Source: Hondaea fermentalgiana
Lineage: Eukaryota > Sar > Bigyra > Thraustochytrida > Thraustochytriidae
Direction of reading: 5' to 3'
Assembly: GCA_014084085.1 (NCBI GenBank)
Contig: NPFB01000019.1
Location: 833,832-897,831 of the forward strand
Length of the DNA stretch: 64,000 nt
Shown: positions 1 through 8,781 of the stretch, piece after piece
Position numbering within the stretch: position 1 is the first letter of the stretch
How the letters are laid out: every line of letters begins with the position of its first letter
Program-made: the position numbers and the translations under genes
The notes under the pieces: generated by a model
What the model was told of the DNA's origin: nothing
Seen by the model: only the letters and a program-made list of their open reading frames with translations
The model's database searches: none

Positions 1-1022
1 TCGTTCTGAAAGAGATCCTTGGGCAGCAAAAACACCTGGTGCGCGAGCACATTGCAAAAGAGCGATATCCATGACGGCTTCTCTTGGCGGAGACTTGCGC
101 TCGAGGCCACCAGATGGACTGCCGTCTTCCAAAACTCGAGTCCAGGCAGACTCGCCAAGTACACAAAGAGAATAAAGGCAAGCTGGATCTCACCCAAAAA
201 GAGCTCATAGTCTCCATGATACGCCACCTTGATTAAGCGCTGTAAGAGAGGCGTGGGATCAAGATGCAATGCGGTAATTTCTGCAGGACTGAGCCAGGCG
301 CCGCTGGCCGACTTGAAAAAGTGCGCCCCCTTCGTGTCCGAGAGCGTGCCATTTGCACGCATTTGTCTGCTCAGACGAGCTAGGTCGGGAAGAGTGGTAA
401 AGTGGGGCGTGCAATAATCAGAGCCCACACCGCCAGGGCTCGAATGACTGACTTTGTCCCCTGTTAGATCCATATCATCACCGGTGTCAAGTCCATCGTT
501 ATTGTCATCATGATCATTACCTGCGCCCAACACGAGGACGTCAGGCCGAAGACCCGCTACATTGAGGACGCGCTCGTCCCAGAACTGCGTGAGCTGCTGC
601 CAGCGTGCATAATGCTCTGGGTCGTAGGCGCCGAGATTGGCGTCGAGTTCAAGGCGATGGACCGCTGCGGTAATTCGTGCAGTGTCTTCTTCGTCGACCA
701 GCGCAAAATCCTCGAGTGCTTTATCCCAGCGCAATGCCACAACTCTGTGCGCCTTCTCGTCGCCAGACTGTTCTGGGTTCCCCAATTGGAAAAAGAATGC
801 CCTGGCAGGACCATCGGATCCCCCAAGGCGGTAGTGCAGCATTCGCAAGCCCGGCGGCACAAGCTTGACCCCCTTGAACCTCGGACCCAGCGCGAACGCC
901 TTGAGATCCACGCCAAGCTGAAGGCCGGCGGGCGCGTCGAGACACACCACCGTGCACGCCTCGCCGTCCTTCTCTGCGACGAGCCCCGCCATGCGGCCCG
1001 CGTCCACATCTGCCCAGGCCAT
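1..1022 (-). CDS. AAR2: AAR2 family U5 snRNP assembly factor, 3' end outside window
   Basis: The minus strand is open from an ATG at 1022-1020 to the left edge (340 codons, no stop). Near the N-terminus it carries the AAR2 hallmark GPRFKGVKLVPPG followed by LHY, and further on the helical motif GEIQLAFILF with a later LEFWKTAVHL. In the AAR2 family the C-terminal part holds such helices, so only a few dozen residues should be missing (the human protein is about 384 aa). AAR2 binds Prp8 and holds it in an assembly-competent U5 snRNP before Brr2 replaces it; this is family knowledge. Two in-frame ATGs exist (1022 and 992). I prefer 1022 because the extra ten residues align with the usual N-terminus. 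An Asp/Gly-rich insertion (about 435-520) sits in mid-protein. No intron is needed. Confidence 0.85.
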   Translation of the reverse strand, partial: MAWADVDAGRMAGLVAEKDGEACTVVCLDAPAGLQLGVDLKAFALGPRFKGVKLVPPGLRMLHYRLGGSDGPARAFFFQLGNPEQSGDEKAHRVVALRWDKALEDFALVDEEDTARITAAVHRLELDANLGAYDPEHYARWQQLTQFWDERVLNVAGLRPDVLVLGAGNDHDDNNDGLDTGDDMDLTGDKVSHSSPGGVGSDYCTPHFTTLPDLARLSRQMRANGTLSDTKGAHFFKSASGAWLSPAEITALHLDPTPLLQRLIKVAYHGDYELFLGEIQLAFILFVYLASLPGLEFWKTAVHLVASSASLRQEKPSWISLFCNVLAHQVFLLPKDLFQN

Positions 1023-1368
1023 CTCAAGGCCACCTCGTCGTCGTCCTCGTCCTCGTCGTCCTCGTCCTCGCGGCTCTTCGCGCGAGCTTGGCGAGCAGCA
1101 GAGGTCTCCTGGCACGTCTCCGAGCGAGCCGAGCGAGGCCGGGCAGATCGGCTTCGCCTGGCAGCGGCCCGGGCGCCAGCTGGCTGTCGCGAGCTCGAGC
1201 TCGACCTGCCCTGGACCTCGGGCCCGGCCCGAGCTCGGGCTTGGCTTTGCTGTGCTGCGAGGAGCTTGGGCTCGCTCGGCTGGGCTGGGCTCGGCTTGGC
1301 AAAAGCGGTCTGCGCGCGACCCCGCGCGGCGCTCGCGGGCGGGCAGCTGCTCGCGCCGGGCGCGGCGA
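1023..1368. promoter_or_regulatory. Divergent intergenic region, AAR2 / gene at 1369
   Basis: This 346-base GC-rich spacer lies between the divergent starts of AAR2 (-) and the truncated gene at 1369 (+). It should hold both promoters. A CGTCCT-type repeat lies at about 1036-1072, just upstream of the AAR2 start. No TATA box or other core element stands out. Confidence 0.4.
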
Positions 1369-1564
1369 TGGCCTCGGAGGGCGGCGGCCTGAAGCGGCGG
1401 CTGTCGGAGCCGGACGCCAAGGGCAAGTCCGCGAAGAGGCGGAAATCGGAGGACGCCGGCGCCGCAGCTGGCGCTGGAGCTGCTGGAGCTGCTGGCGGCG
1501 CCGCCGCCGCCGGCGAGGCCGCGAGCAGCGCCGCCGCGAGCAGCGGGCCCGCGGTCGGCGGGGG
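1369..1564 (+). CDS. N-terminal fragment of a Lys/Arg- and Ala-rich protein, cut by assembly gap
   Basis: An ATG at 1369 opens a frame that runs into the N gap after 65 codons. The product begins MASEGGGLKRRLSEPDAKGK, continues with a KRRKSED-type basic cluster that looks like a nuclear localisation signal, and then becomes Ala/Gly-rich. Composition differs from the flanking GC repeats, and the start lies in a plausible divergent promoter with AAR2, so I think it is a real first exon or N-terminus. Sequence after the gap in this frame looks non-coding, so the body of the gene is probably missing from the assembly. Family unknown. Confidence 0.4.
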
Positions 1565-1664
1565 NNNNNNNNNNNNNNNNNNNNNNNNNNNNNNNNNNNN
1601 NNNNNNNNNNNNNNNNNNNNNNNNNNNNNNNNNNNNNNNNNNNNNNNNNNNNNNNNNNNNNNNN
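1565..1664. other. Assembly gap (100 N)
   Basis: Exactly 100 N, a conventional placeholder, so the true size is probably unknown. It is flanked by GGGG on the left and CCCCGCC repeats on the right. Confidence 0.95.
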
Positions 1665-2097
1665 TCTGCCCCGCCCCGCCCCGCCCCGCGTGCGCGCGGC
1701 CTCCGCGTCGTAGTCCCCACGACCGGCTCGCTCTGCTCCAACTTCTGCAGCGCCACGTCAGGCGCGGCGACGCCGCCCCTTAATCAACACGCCCCGCGGT
1801 TTCGCGACGTTGGCGTAACTTGCGTAACCGCAGATTATGTGCGTGCGTGTGTGCGCGCACGTGTCGTCCTCGTGCTGGGCCGCCGTCGACGTCCTCGTCG
1901 TCGGTGTCCACGATGGCGACAGGGAAGGAGGGGAAAGGGGAGGCAGATCGGCCGGGACCGCTCCGACCTGCGCAGGGCTGGCTGGCGATGCTGGGAGCTA
2001 CGCTCGGATTTTGGCTCGTGTTATTCATTGTTCGACTTTCTCTGCCTTGGGACTTGGCCGCGAGCTTGTGTGTCTCTTTCGTTGCGTTGCTTGCTTA

Positions 2098-2130
<33 letters not shown>

Positions 2131-2658
2131 CTGCCTGCCTGCCTGTGAGGGCCGCTGCCGCTGCCGGCTGCTCTTCTGTCCGCGCGCGCGCGCTCGCCCG
2201 CTCGTTCGTCCGTTCGTCCGTTCGTCCGTTCGTCCATCGCGATCATCATTTGCCAAGCCCGACTTGTTCTGCGAGCGTCGTGCGCGGGAGAACGCGAGGC
2301 TGGACGTGCAAATTGACAAAAGAAAAAGGGCAGAAAAGAAGTGCTTCTCTTCATGCCTTCCAAGTAGTAGTATACTAGTGGTATCCATGACTCTGCGAGC
2401 GCGTGCTGAATGGTGTCCAGAAACAGCAGAACTCGAAACCACCTGACTCGAAGATAGAACAGGCGCGGCGTCTGCGACGAAGCCGCGAAGCCGCGGAGCC
2501 CCGCGGAGCCCCGCGCAGCCCGCGCAGCCCGCGCAGCCCGCGCAGCCCGCGCAGCCCGCGCAGCCTGCGCGAGCCGGCCTGCCGCGCGGGCGGCAGCTCG
2601 CACGGGTCCCCCGGCCGCCCGCGCGATTGATTCGGGGCGCGCGAGGCTTCGTAGGACG
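1665..2658. repeat. Repeat-rich 5' region of the first PMP-like gene
   Basis: I see no convincing gene in this 1-kb stretch. It contains CCCCG repeats (1670-1690), a TTGC/CTGC run (about 2086-2145), a CGTTCGTC run (about 2202-2235) and a 9-base tandem repeat CGCGCAGCC, six perfect copies (2512-2565). The open frames across it are repeat translations. It probably holds the promoter and 5' leader of the gene at 2659. Confidence 0.6.
2512..2565. repeat. 9-bp tandem repeat, 6 copies of CGCGCAGCC
   Basis: Six exact head-to-tail copies, preceded by related degenerate units (CCGCGGAGCC) from about 2490. It lies 94 bases upstream of the ATG at 2659, so it is likely in the 5' leader. Confidence 0.9.
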
Positions 2659-5600
2659 ATGGCGACGACGGCGCCGGGACGGCTGCTGCTGGCGTCCGCG
2701 GCGCTGGTGCTGCTCGCGCTGGTTGCGCAGGGGCCCGCGTGGGCGAGCGGGAGCCGCGCGGCCTCGTGGACTCCGCTCGTGACGCTGACCACCGAGCCCA
2801 GCGATCGGGGTAAATTCAATCCGGCCTTTGCCTGCGACGTGGACGACGATTGCCTCCTTGCGTTCTCCCGAGGGGGGGGCGACCTGTACTACAAAATGCG
2901 CCCGAACGGCAGCGATTGGCCTACAGATAATGGGGCACTTGTATTCAATGACACAACCAGCACCAAACAGGAACAGGCCCAAGTGGCCGTGTACGGCGAG
3001 AACAAGGGTTGGGTCTTGGCGTATCGCAATAAGAACGATGCCAATCTATACAGCATCAGGGTTGCCTACATCACCAAAGCTGACGCTTTTAATGGCGAAA
3101 TGTGGATGGGGGCCGAAAAGGGCATCGGACAGCGCGTATCTGTGAGCGAAGTCAAGGGCAAAAATAATAATCGTCTGCCCACTATCGCCGCTGACAAAAA
3201 CAGCAATGTCGTCGTTGTGTGGCAGGCTCAGTATAGTTTCGCTCTTGGAGACGACGTCAATATCGGCAACGACAAAGATCTCATCTCCGTCTCATTCCCC
3301 ATTCGAGTTGGCGGCGGGCCCATCACCGCAAGCGATGTCACAATGGTCACCAGTGTCTTCTCCGGCATCGAAGACGATATCTTTCAAGATCGAAATCCTG
3401 TCCTCCTCAGCAGTTCACAAAGCCAGCGCATGGTCGTCGCTGCGACGGCCACGAACGGAGGAGGGCAGGCTGACATCATGTTTGGCGAGACCAAGGTGGA
3501 TGTCTGCGGCTGGAAAGACCGTGTTCGCGTCACAAATCTCGACGCCAAAGACGCTGATATCACCATCGCCGCGAGCCCGCACGATGACTACTGGCTTGCC
3601 GCCTGGGAGCACCGAGCCGTCGGCATCCGCTTCGCCCGCATCGCGCCCAATGAGCAGGGAAATCTCAAGGTAGACTCGCTTGGCTTTATTGCCCCGCTTG
3701 GCTTTCCGAATACCCAAGGTGACGAGCAAGTCGTCCTTGTTGCAGACCCAAACAAGCCCCAGCATTGGGCCGTCTTTTACCGCTTCAGGGTTTCAGAGGA
3801 GAGAATTTTCCACCTTGTATTTCGCGTCAGTACAGACGATGGAGAGAGCTGGTCAAGGGCTTACTATTTGACAGATGAGCCCAGTGACAACTACCATCGT
3901 TTTATCCCAGTTGCGACCCTTGGAGGGGAATTTCTTTTTGTCTCTAACGGCGTCGATAATGTCACGTTTGCAAAAACGAGCAGCGATGAGCTTTACGCAA
4001 TTGAGAACTTCACCGAAAATCAGACCGTCCCTGATTTGGACTTTAGAGAGAACGACTCAGATGCCGCGTGTTTTATCGTAGAGCTGCCTCGCAACGGGAG
4101 TCACTTGCAGTTGGGGGAATACATACGGGGCCTGGCGCCCAAAGTAATCCGCTGTCTGCAAATTGTCGTTCCAGATGCGCCTTCTGATACGGTGATCCAC
4201 ATGAATCTCGAGGTTCTCTTTGATCTCGATCTCGTCGCCGAATACCTGGAGCTGTGCCCCTTCAACTATGTTGGCATTCGCGAGGAGGCAAGACTCACCT
4301 CTGGCGACTTTGGCCTAGCCCAGATAGGGAGCATGCCACGACGAGCTTGCGCTGCAAGACGGTATGACAACGTGAACGTCGAGGCTGCTTCAGTCTTCAT
4401 TCTTGCCGCATCCGATGATCGCGGCCTTCCCGGTGAAAATCGAGCCGCTTTGCCACTTTCAATTGAGGCATGGGCATCGCCAACGCGGGAAGACGTGCCA
4501 GACCAAGGCGATCAGGTCATCGAATTTGAGCATCGAACGGCGGGCTCATATTTGGAGCTTCGCGCCCACCTCGAAGACAGCACTTTTGTTCATGGCGAGA
4601 TTGTCGTCACGACGGCATATATGGAGATAGCGTCCGAGCTTGTCATTCGACGGGGTGTAAACATCTCCCTTGTGGCTCAGGATGGTCTTAGCGTCTACAT
4701 TCAAGGCGACGATATCCTGCACGTCAAACCTGGCGCAGTGCTTTGGCGGCTGCAAGGAATCGAATTTTCACGGAACAAGCTCGACATTGAAATTCCCGGC
4801 AGCAACATCACGAACTCCAACGTCACCATTCCGCCGCGCGACGGAGGTCTTATGCTTGTGCAAGGGCGCGTGGGCAAGATTGAATCTTGCGTATTTTCAA
4901 AGTCCAAAGCCTATGGCAGTCTTGGCCAGCGGGTTGGAGGAGCCATTCTTCTTGATGGACAAGTAGACGCCATTGTCAACACCACTTTTGATCAGATGCA
5001 TGCAACGGAAGGTGGGGCTATCTCCATCTCAACTCAAGGAATCATTGCGCTCATTTATGGCTGTACGTTTTCCGGAAACCGGCAAAGAGACATGAAGACC
5101 GGCATGGCTGGTGCGATTGCTGTGTCTGGGCATATTGGAACGATTCAGGCCTCAGTCTTTGAGGAGAACCGCTCCAATGGTGTTGGTGGTGCGATCGCCG
5201 TTGATTTGACAGGCTCAATCAACCGCATACTCGAAACGGACTTTATCGGAAATTATGCAGGACTGTACGGGGGCGCATTGCATTTTGGGATTTCGAGCCA
5301 CTTTCCAACACTTTGGCGAGGTGGCACTCTGCGCGGAAATACTGCTTCTGGCGGAGCCGCCGTGTTTGCCAAGGGCGTGCTTGCGCCGCTTGTAGACGAC
5401 GAAACTTGCACGGCCGGAGAAGCGTGCATGCAAGATCTCAGCGTCTCATCCAACGAAGGTACAATTGGCGGAGCGCTGTATTTTGAAGAGAACCCTCAGC
5501 TCGCTGCTTTTGCGCTTTCGGACATTGCATTTTCAAGCAACTTGGCAACGCAAGGAACGGGCGCGGCCCTCGTTGTCGCTGGTGCGACCGTTTTGAAGCT

Positions 5601-8600
5601 GTCCGCGTCAACATTTGAGCTTAATTCTGTGACCGAACACGGAGGTGCGATGTCTCTTGAGTCCGGCGCAGAGGCTGATCTTACCGACGTAACATTTGTG
5701 AACAACACTGCTGACCTGCAAGGTGGCGCACTTTACGTTGGCGCTGGCGGCTACCTGTCCGCATCAGCGTGTGAATTCACGGATAATGCCGCTTTTCTTA
5801 CCTGCCGGGAATACCCGGTGTGCCAGCTAAAAGAGGTTGAGGGAGACAGGCAGCCGTGCGAGTCCAGAGATGGATGGATCGCTTTTCTCAACGAAACGGA
5901 AGTGGCGCCTAATGCAATGGGCTGCACCAAGGGTGTCGGTGGAAGCGTCTACCTTGCGGCAGGTGTTACGGCGCACATTCATCAAAGCAAATTTAGCGGC
6001 GCAAACCCGATCCCCAACGTGGACCTCGATGCTTCTTACTCGGACTCAAGTGGAGAGGAACTCTTCCTCAAGAACCAGGCCGGGCGTCACGTGTATTCAG
6101 AGAGTCGTTTTCGACTCTCTGAGAGCGAGTTTGACGGAGATGCAGGCTCGTTCGCTCCATCGACGTCAGTCATGGGATGTCCGGGAACGTGCGCATCAAC
6201 GGGCACATGCACAGCCGAAGGTCAACCTTCACCAAGTGTGAAGTGTACGTGCGCGGGCGCCTTTGAGGGAGAAAACGGTTATGAAGAAGGCGGGTGCGAG
6301 GGTTTGCGTGCCACGCACGTTTCCGCGGCCTCGGCCTTGCTGCTGCTTGGCGAAGACTCGGAAAGCACAACGGTAGCAGAAGTGGGGCCCGATGGCCTTG
6401 CTGTCGTGTCGTGGACCTGGACATTCGGGGAGGTGGACTACTTCATCGTCTATCGCACGTCGACGCGATCCGCAATCAGGACCTCTTCGAATGGATGGGC
6501 TTCTTGCGCCGACGCAAGCGAGGCAACCTCCCAAATTGCCTCTTGCGTCAAAGTCAGAGACTCCGAAGCAAGGTCAATCTCAATGGGTCTCCGGCTTGGA
6601 GAAGCTAGCTTTTTCCGAGTCATCGCAAATGTTGATGGCAAGGATAGTGCTCAAAGTGATGCCATGAGCTCCGCTTCGATCATATGCGAGGAAGGCATGG
6701 AGCAGGTTCCAACACTTGAGGACGGCATGCTCACTTGCGAGCGCTGCGCGCGTGGATCGTATGTCGAGGACAGTATGAAGGGTTGCATTGCGTGTCCTAA
6801 CGAGCTGCAAACCACGCTGGACGTAGCAACGAGCATTTCAGACTGCGTGGCTCCGGTTGGTTTCTATCAAGTGCAAGTGGATTCTGACGAGGACGGCGGG
6901 GCGAGCGAAGTGCAAGTGATCCCGTGCACAGAGGGCTTCCAGTGTGGGGATCAGGGACAAACGCTCGAGTCGCTCGAGCTCGCCCCTGGTTTCTGGCGTC
7001 CCTCCATCTATGCAGAGACTGTACTCGAATGCCCCCAAAAGGAATACTGCATCGGAGGAGGTGGTACGGGTAAGAAGAACGTATCTTCTGATTCCAGGTC
7101 CCGGGTGTTGTCGTCATGGCCAGAGCCAATCTATTGCCGGGAAGGACATACAGGTCCGTACTGCGCAGTGTGCAAGGATGGCTACAGTAAGCACGGCACC
7201 GAGACCTGCAAAGAGTGCAATGAGGCTACTCTCACGCGCGAAAGAGGCATTTTCGCCGGCGTCACGATTATCGTGCTTTTGTTGTGGCCTTGTTTCATCG
7301 CGGCAAACTTTTACGAGGCCCTGAGCACGAGAGATGATACGCAGCGAAGGAGGCGGTGCAGACCGTGCGGGTCTCTCAAAGCTTCTCTCCGGCGTGTCCG
7401 TGACACGGTAAGGGAAGCGCGCGGACCGATCACGATCACGATTGGCCTCATTCAGGTAACGACGGGTTTTCAGCGTGTCTTTGGCCCTACGTATGATTGG
7501 TGGGGCGAATGGTCCATGCTTCCTACATCAATGTCTTTGGTGACCTTGGACGCCTCGGTGCTACCGACTGTGACAGGTTGCATAATCCCAGACACGCACG
7601 CAAGCAAATTACTCATGGCGACGCTTGTGCCAGTGCTTATGCTGATGATCGCTGCAGCCATGTTTGCGATCACGCGATTGTTTTTCGCCCGCACTGAGGA
7701 CCGTCGTAACAGTCTCTCGTCGGCGACGTGGTACGTGATCGCAATGCTCCTTTTTCTGGTGTTTCCATCCGTGAACACGACGATCATGCAGACTTTTGTG
7801 TGCGATTCGTTCGAGGATGGGTCGCGAGCAATGCGCTTTGATCTATCAACAAAGTGCGAAGACTTGGGGTGGGTGCACACGTATGCGATTGCGATGGCAC
7901 TCCTGTATGTGATCGGTCCCATTGTGCTCTTCGTTGTCCTTATTCATGGCAGCCACAAACCGGCGCTGGAGCGCGCAGTGTTTTTGCACGAGCTATACAA
8001 AGACCCATCAGCATCGGACAAACGGACTGCCATTCGTATTCTGCGCAAGTTCTACGAGGTGTTTGAGCTATTGCGCAAGTATCTTCTCACTTCAGTGGTC
8101 TTACTTGTTGCGGACGGGACCTTGGGACAGGTTGCCTTCGGGCTCTACATCACCTTCTTCTACACGCTTCTTCAGACTTCCATGCGGCCGTATGACAAGT
8201 GGGAGGACAACTTGCTCGCGACCGTGGCTCACACCCAGCTCTTTTCCGTGTTAGGCATGCTCCTCTTTGCTTCGATTGCGGAGGACTCGGACTCTCTCGG
8301 CAGTGTCACACTCTGTATCCTCTTGATTGGGCCCTGTCTCGCCATTTGTTTTGGTTTCCGGCGAATCTGCAGTGGACGCCGGCGAAACGTGCGGAGCGGC
8401 AGCGCGGGTGGAGCATCAGATGCAAGCTCTTCCTCGGGGCCTCAGTCCGATGCGGGACTAGGAGAAGTATCAGGGGCGGGCCAAGGGGCAGACACGCCGC
8501 AGTCGATGGTTCTTCAGGCAAAAGGAGATGAGCCTGCGTCTTGGGTATCCGCAGGCCCGCCTGCGCAGCAGCAGATCGCTGATGCTGAGCCAGTGTCAGC

Positions 8601-8781
8601 GTCTTCTCTCGTTGTAGACTGCGACGCTGACCTTTCCTCGGAGTCTTCCATGGACGCTCCGCCTGGACCAGAGCTAGGTTCTCCACTTTCAATTGATGTC
8701 GTCATGATGGATGAGGGTGCGACGGATCATGATGTGGACGAGAACGGCCCCAAGCATCGAAATTCGCTCACTCTCCAATAA
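2659..8781 (+). CDS. Giant PMP-type beta-helix / multi-pass membrane protein, copy A
   Basis: 2040 aa. Residues 1-30 are a signal peptide (hydrophobic core, AWA-S cleavage site). Residues about 40-470 look like a BNR/sialidase-type propeller with an Asp-box STDDGESW at 391-398. Residues about 740-1050 are a beta-helix with repeated GGAI/GGAL and FxxN motifs like chlamydial PMP repeats. An EGF-like segment (GCPGTCASTGTC) lies near 1174, a fibronectin-like stretch with FIVYRT near 1270, and ephrin-receptor/GCC2-like Cys-rich repeats at 1345-1525. About seven membrane segments span 1530-1895, including FPSVNTTIMQTFVC, followed by a Ser/Asp-rich cytoplasmic tail. This suggests a cell-surface protein with a large exposed adhesive or sensing ectodomain; no function is proven and no catalytic sialidase residues were identified. 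It is a tandem paralogue of 11642-17893. The start is the first ATG, directly before the signal peptide. Confidence 0.85.
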   Translation: MATTAPGRLLLASAALVLLALVAQGPAWASGSRAASWTPLVTLTTEPSDRGKFNPAFACDVDDDCLLAFSRGGGDLYYKMRPNGSDWPTDNGALVFNDTTSTKQEQAQVAVYGENKGWVLAYRNKNDANLYSIRVAYITKADAFNGEMWMGAEKGIGQRVSVSEVKGKNNNRLPTIAADKNSNVVVVWQAQYSFALGDDVNIGNDKDLISVSFPIRVGGGPITASDVTMVTSVFSGIEDDIFQDRNPVLLSSSQSQRMVVAATATNGGGQADIMFGETKVDVCGWKDRVRVTNLDAKDADITIAASPHDDYWLAAWEHRAVGIRFARIAPNEQGNLKVDSLGFIAPLGFPNTQGDEQVVLVADPNKPQHWAVFYRFRVSEERIFHLVFRVSTDDGESWSRAYYLTDEPSDNYHRFIPVATLGGEFLFVSNGVDNVTFAKTSSDELYAIENFTENQTVPDLDFRENDSDAACFIVELPRNGSHLQLGEYIRGLAPKVIRCLQIVVPDAPSDTVIHMNLEVLFDLDLVAEYLELCPFNYVGIREEARLTSGDFGLAQIGSMPRRACAARRYDNVNVEAASVFILAASDDRGLPGENRAALPLSIEAWASPTREDVPDQGDQVIEFEHRTAGSYLELRAHLEDSTFVHGEIVVTTAYMEIASELVIRRGVNISLVAQDGLSVYIQGDDILHVKPGAVLWRLQGIEFSRNKLDIEIPGSNITNSNVTIPPRDGGLMLVQGRVGKIESCVFSKSKAYGSLGQRVGGAILLDGQVDAIVNTTFDQMHATEGGAISISTQGIIALIYGCTFSGNRQRDMKTGMAGAIAVSGHIGTIQASVFEENRSNGVGGAIAVDLTGSINRILETDFIGNYAGLYGGALHFGISSHFPTLWRGGTLRGNTASGGAAVFAKGVLAPLVDDETCTAGEACMQDLSVSSNEGTIGGALYFEENPQLAAFALSDIAFSSNLATQGTGAALVVAGATVLKLSASTFELNSVTEHGGAMSLESGAEADLTDVTFVNNTADLQGGALYVGAGGYLSASACEFTDNAAFLTCREYPVCQLKEVEGDRQPCESRDGWIAFLNETEVAPNAMGCTKGVGGSVYLAAGVTAHIHQSKFSGANPIPNVDLDASYSDSSGEELFLKNQAGRHVYSESRFRLSESEFDGDAGSFAPSTSVMGCPGTCASTGTCTAEGQPSPSVKCTCAGAFEGENGYEEGGCEGLRATHVSAASALLLLGEDSESTTVAEVGPDGLAVVSWTWTFGEVDYFIVYRTSTRSAIRTSSNGWASCADASEATSQIASCVKVRDSEARSISMGLRLGEASFFRVIANVDGKDSAQSDAMSSASIICEEGMEQVPTLEDGMLTCERCARGSYVEDSMKGCIACPNELQTTLDVATSISDCVAPVGFYQVQVDSDEDGGASEVQVIPCTEGFQCGDQGQTLESLELAPGFWRPSIYAETVLECPQKEYCIGGGGTGKKNVSSDSRSRVLSSWPEPIYCREGHTGPYCAVCKDGYSKHGTETCKECNEATLTRERGIFAGVTIIVLLLWPCFIAANFYEALSTRDDTQRRRRCRPCGSLKASLRRVRDTVREARGPITITIGLIQVTTGFQRVFGPTYDWWGEWSMLPTSMSLVTLDASVLPTVTGCIIPDTHASKLLMATLVPVLMLMIAAAMFAITRLFFARTEDRRNSLSSATWYVIAMLLFLVFPSVNTTIMQTFVCDSFEDGSRAMRFDLSTKCEDLGWVHTYAIAMALLYVIGPIVLFVVLIHGSHKPALERAVFLHELYKDPSASDKRTAIRILRKFYEVFELLRKYLLTSVVLLVADGTLGQVAFGLYITFFYTLLQTSMRPYDKWEDNLLATVAHTQLFSVLGMLLFASIAEDSDSLGSVTLCILLIGPCLAICFGFRRICSGRRRNVRSGSAGGASDASSSSGPQSDAGLGEVSGAGQGADTPQSMVLQAKGDEPASWVSAGPPAQQQIADAEPVSASSLVVDCDADLSSESSMDAPPGPELGSPLSIDVVMMDEGATDHDVDENGPKHRNSLTLQ

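Noticed and set aside
557..1756. 399-codon minus-strand frame across the first gap
   Set aside because: Out of frame with AAR2, crosses N, no domain; the AAR2 frame is the coding one.
510..2378. 622-codon plus-strand frame across the first gap
   Set aside because: It overlaps AAR2 in antisense, crosses N, and the rest translates simple repeats.
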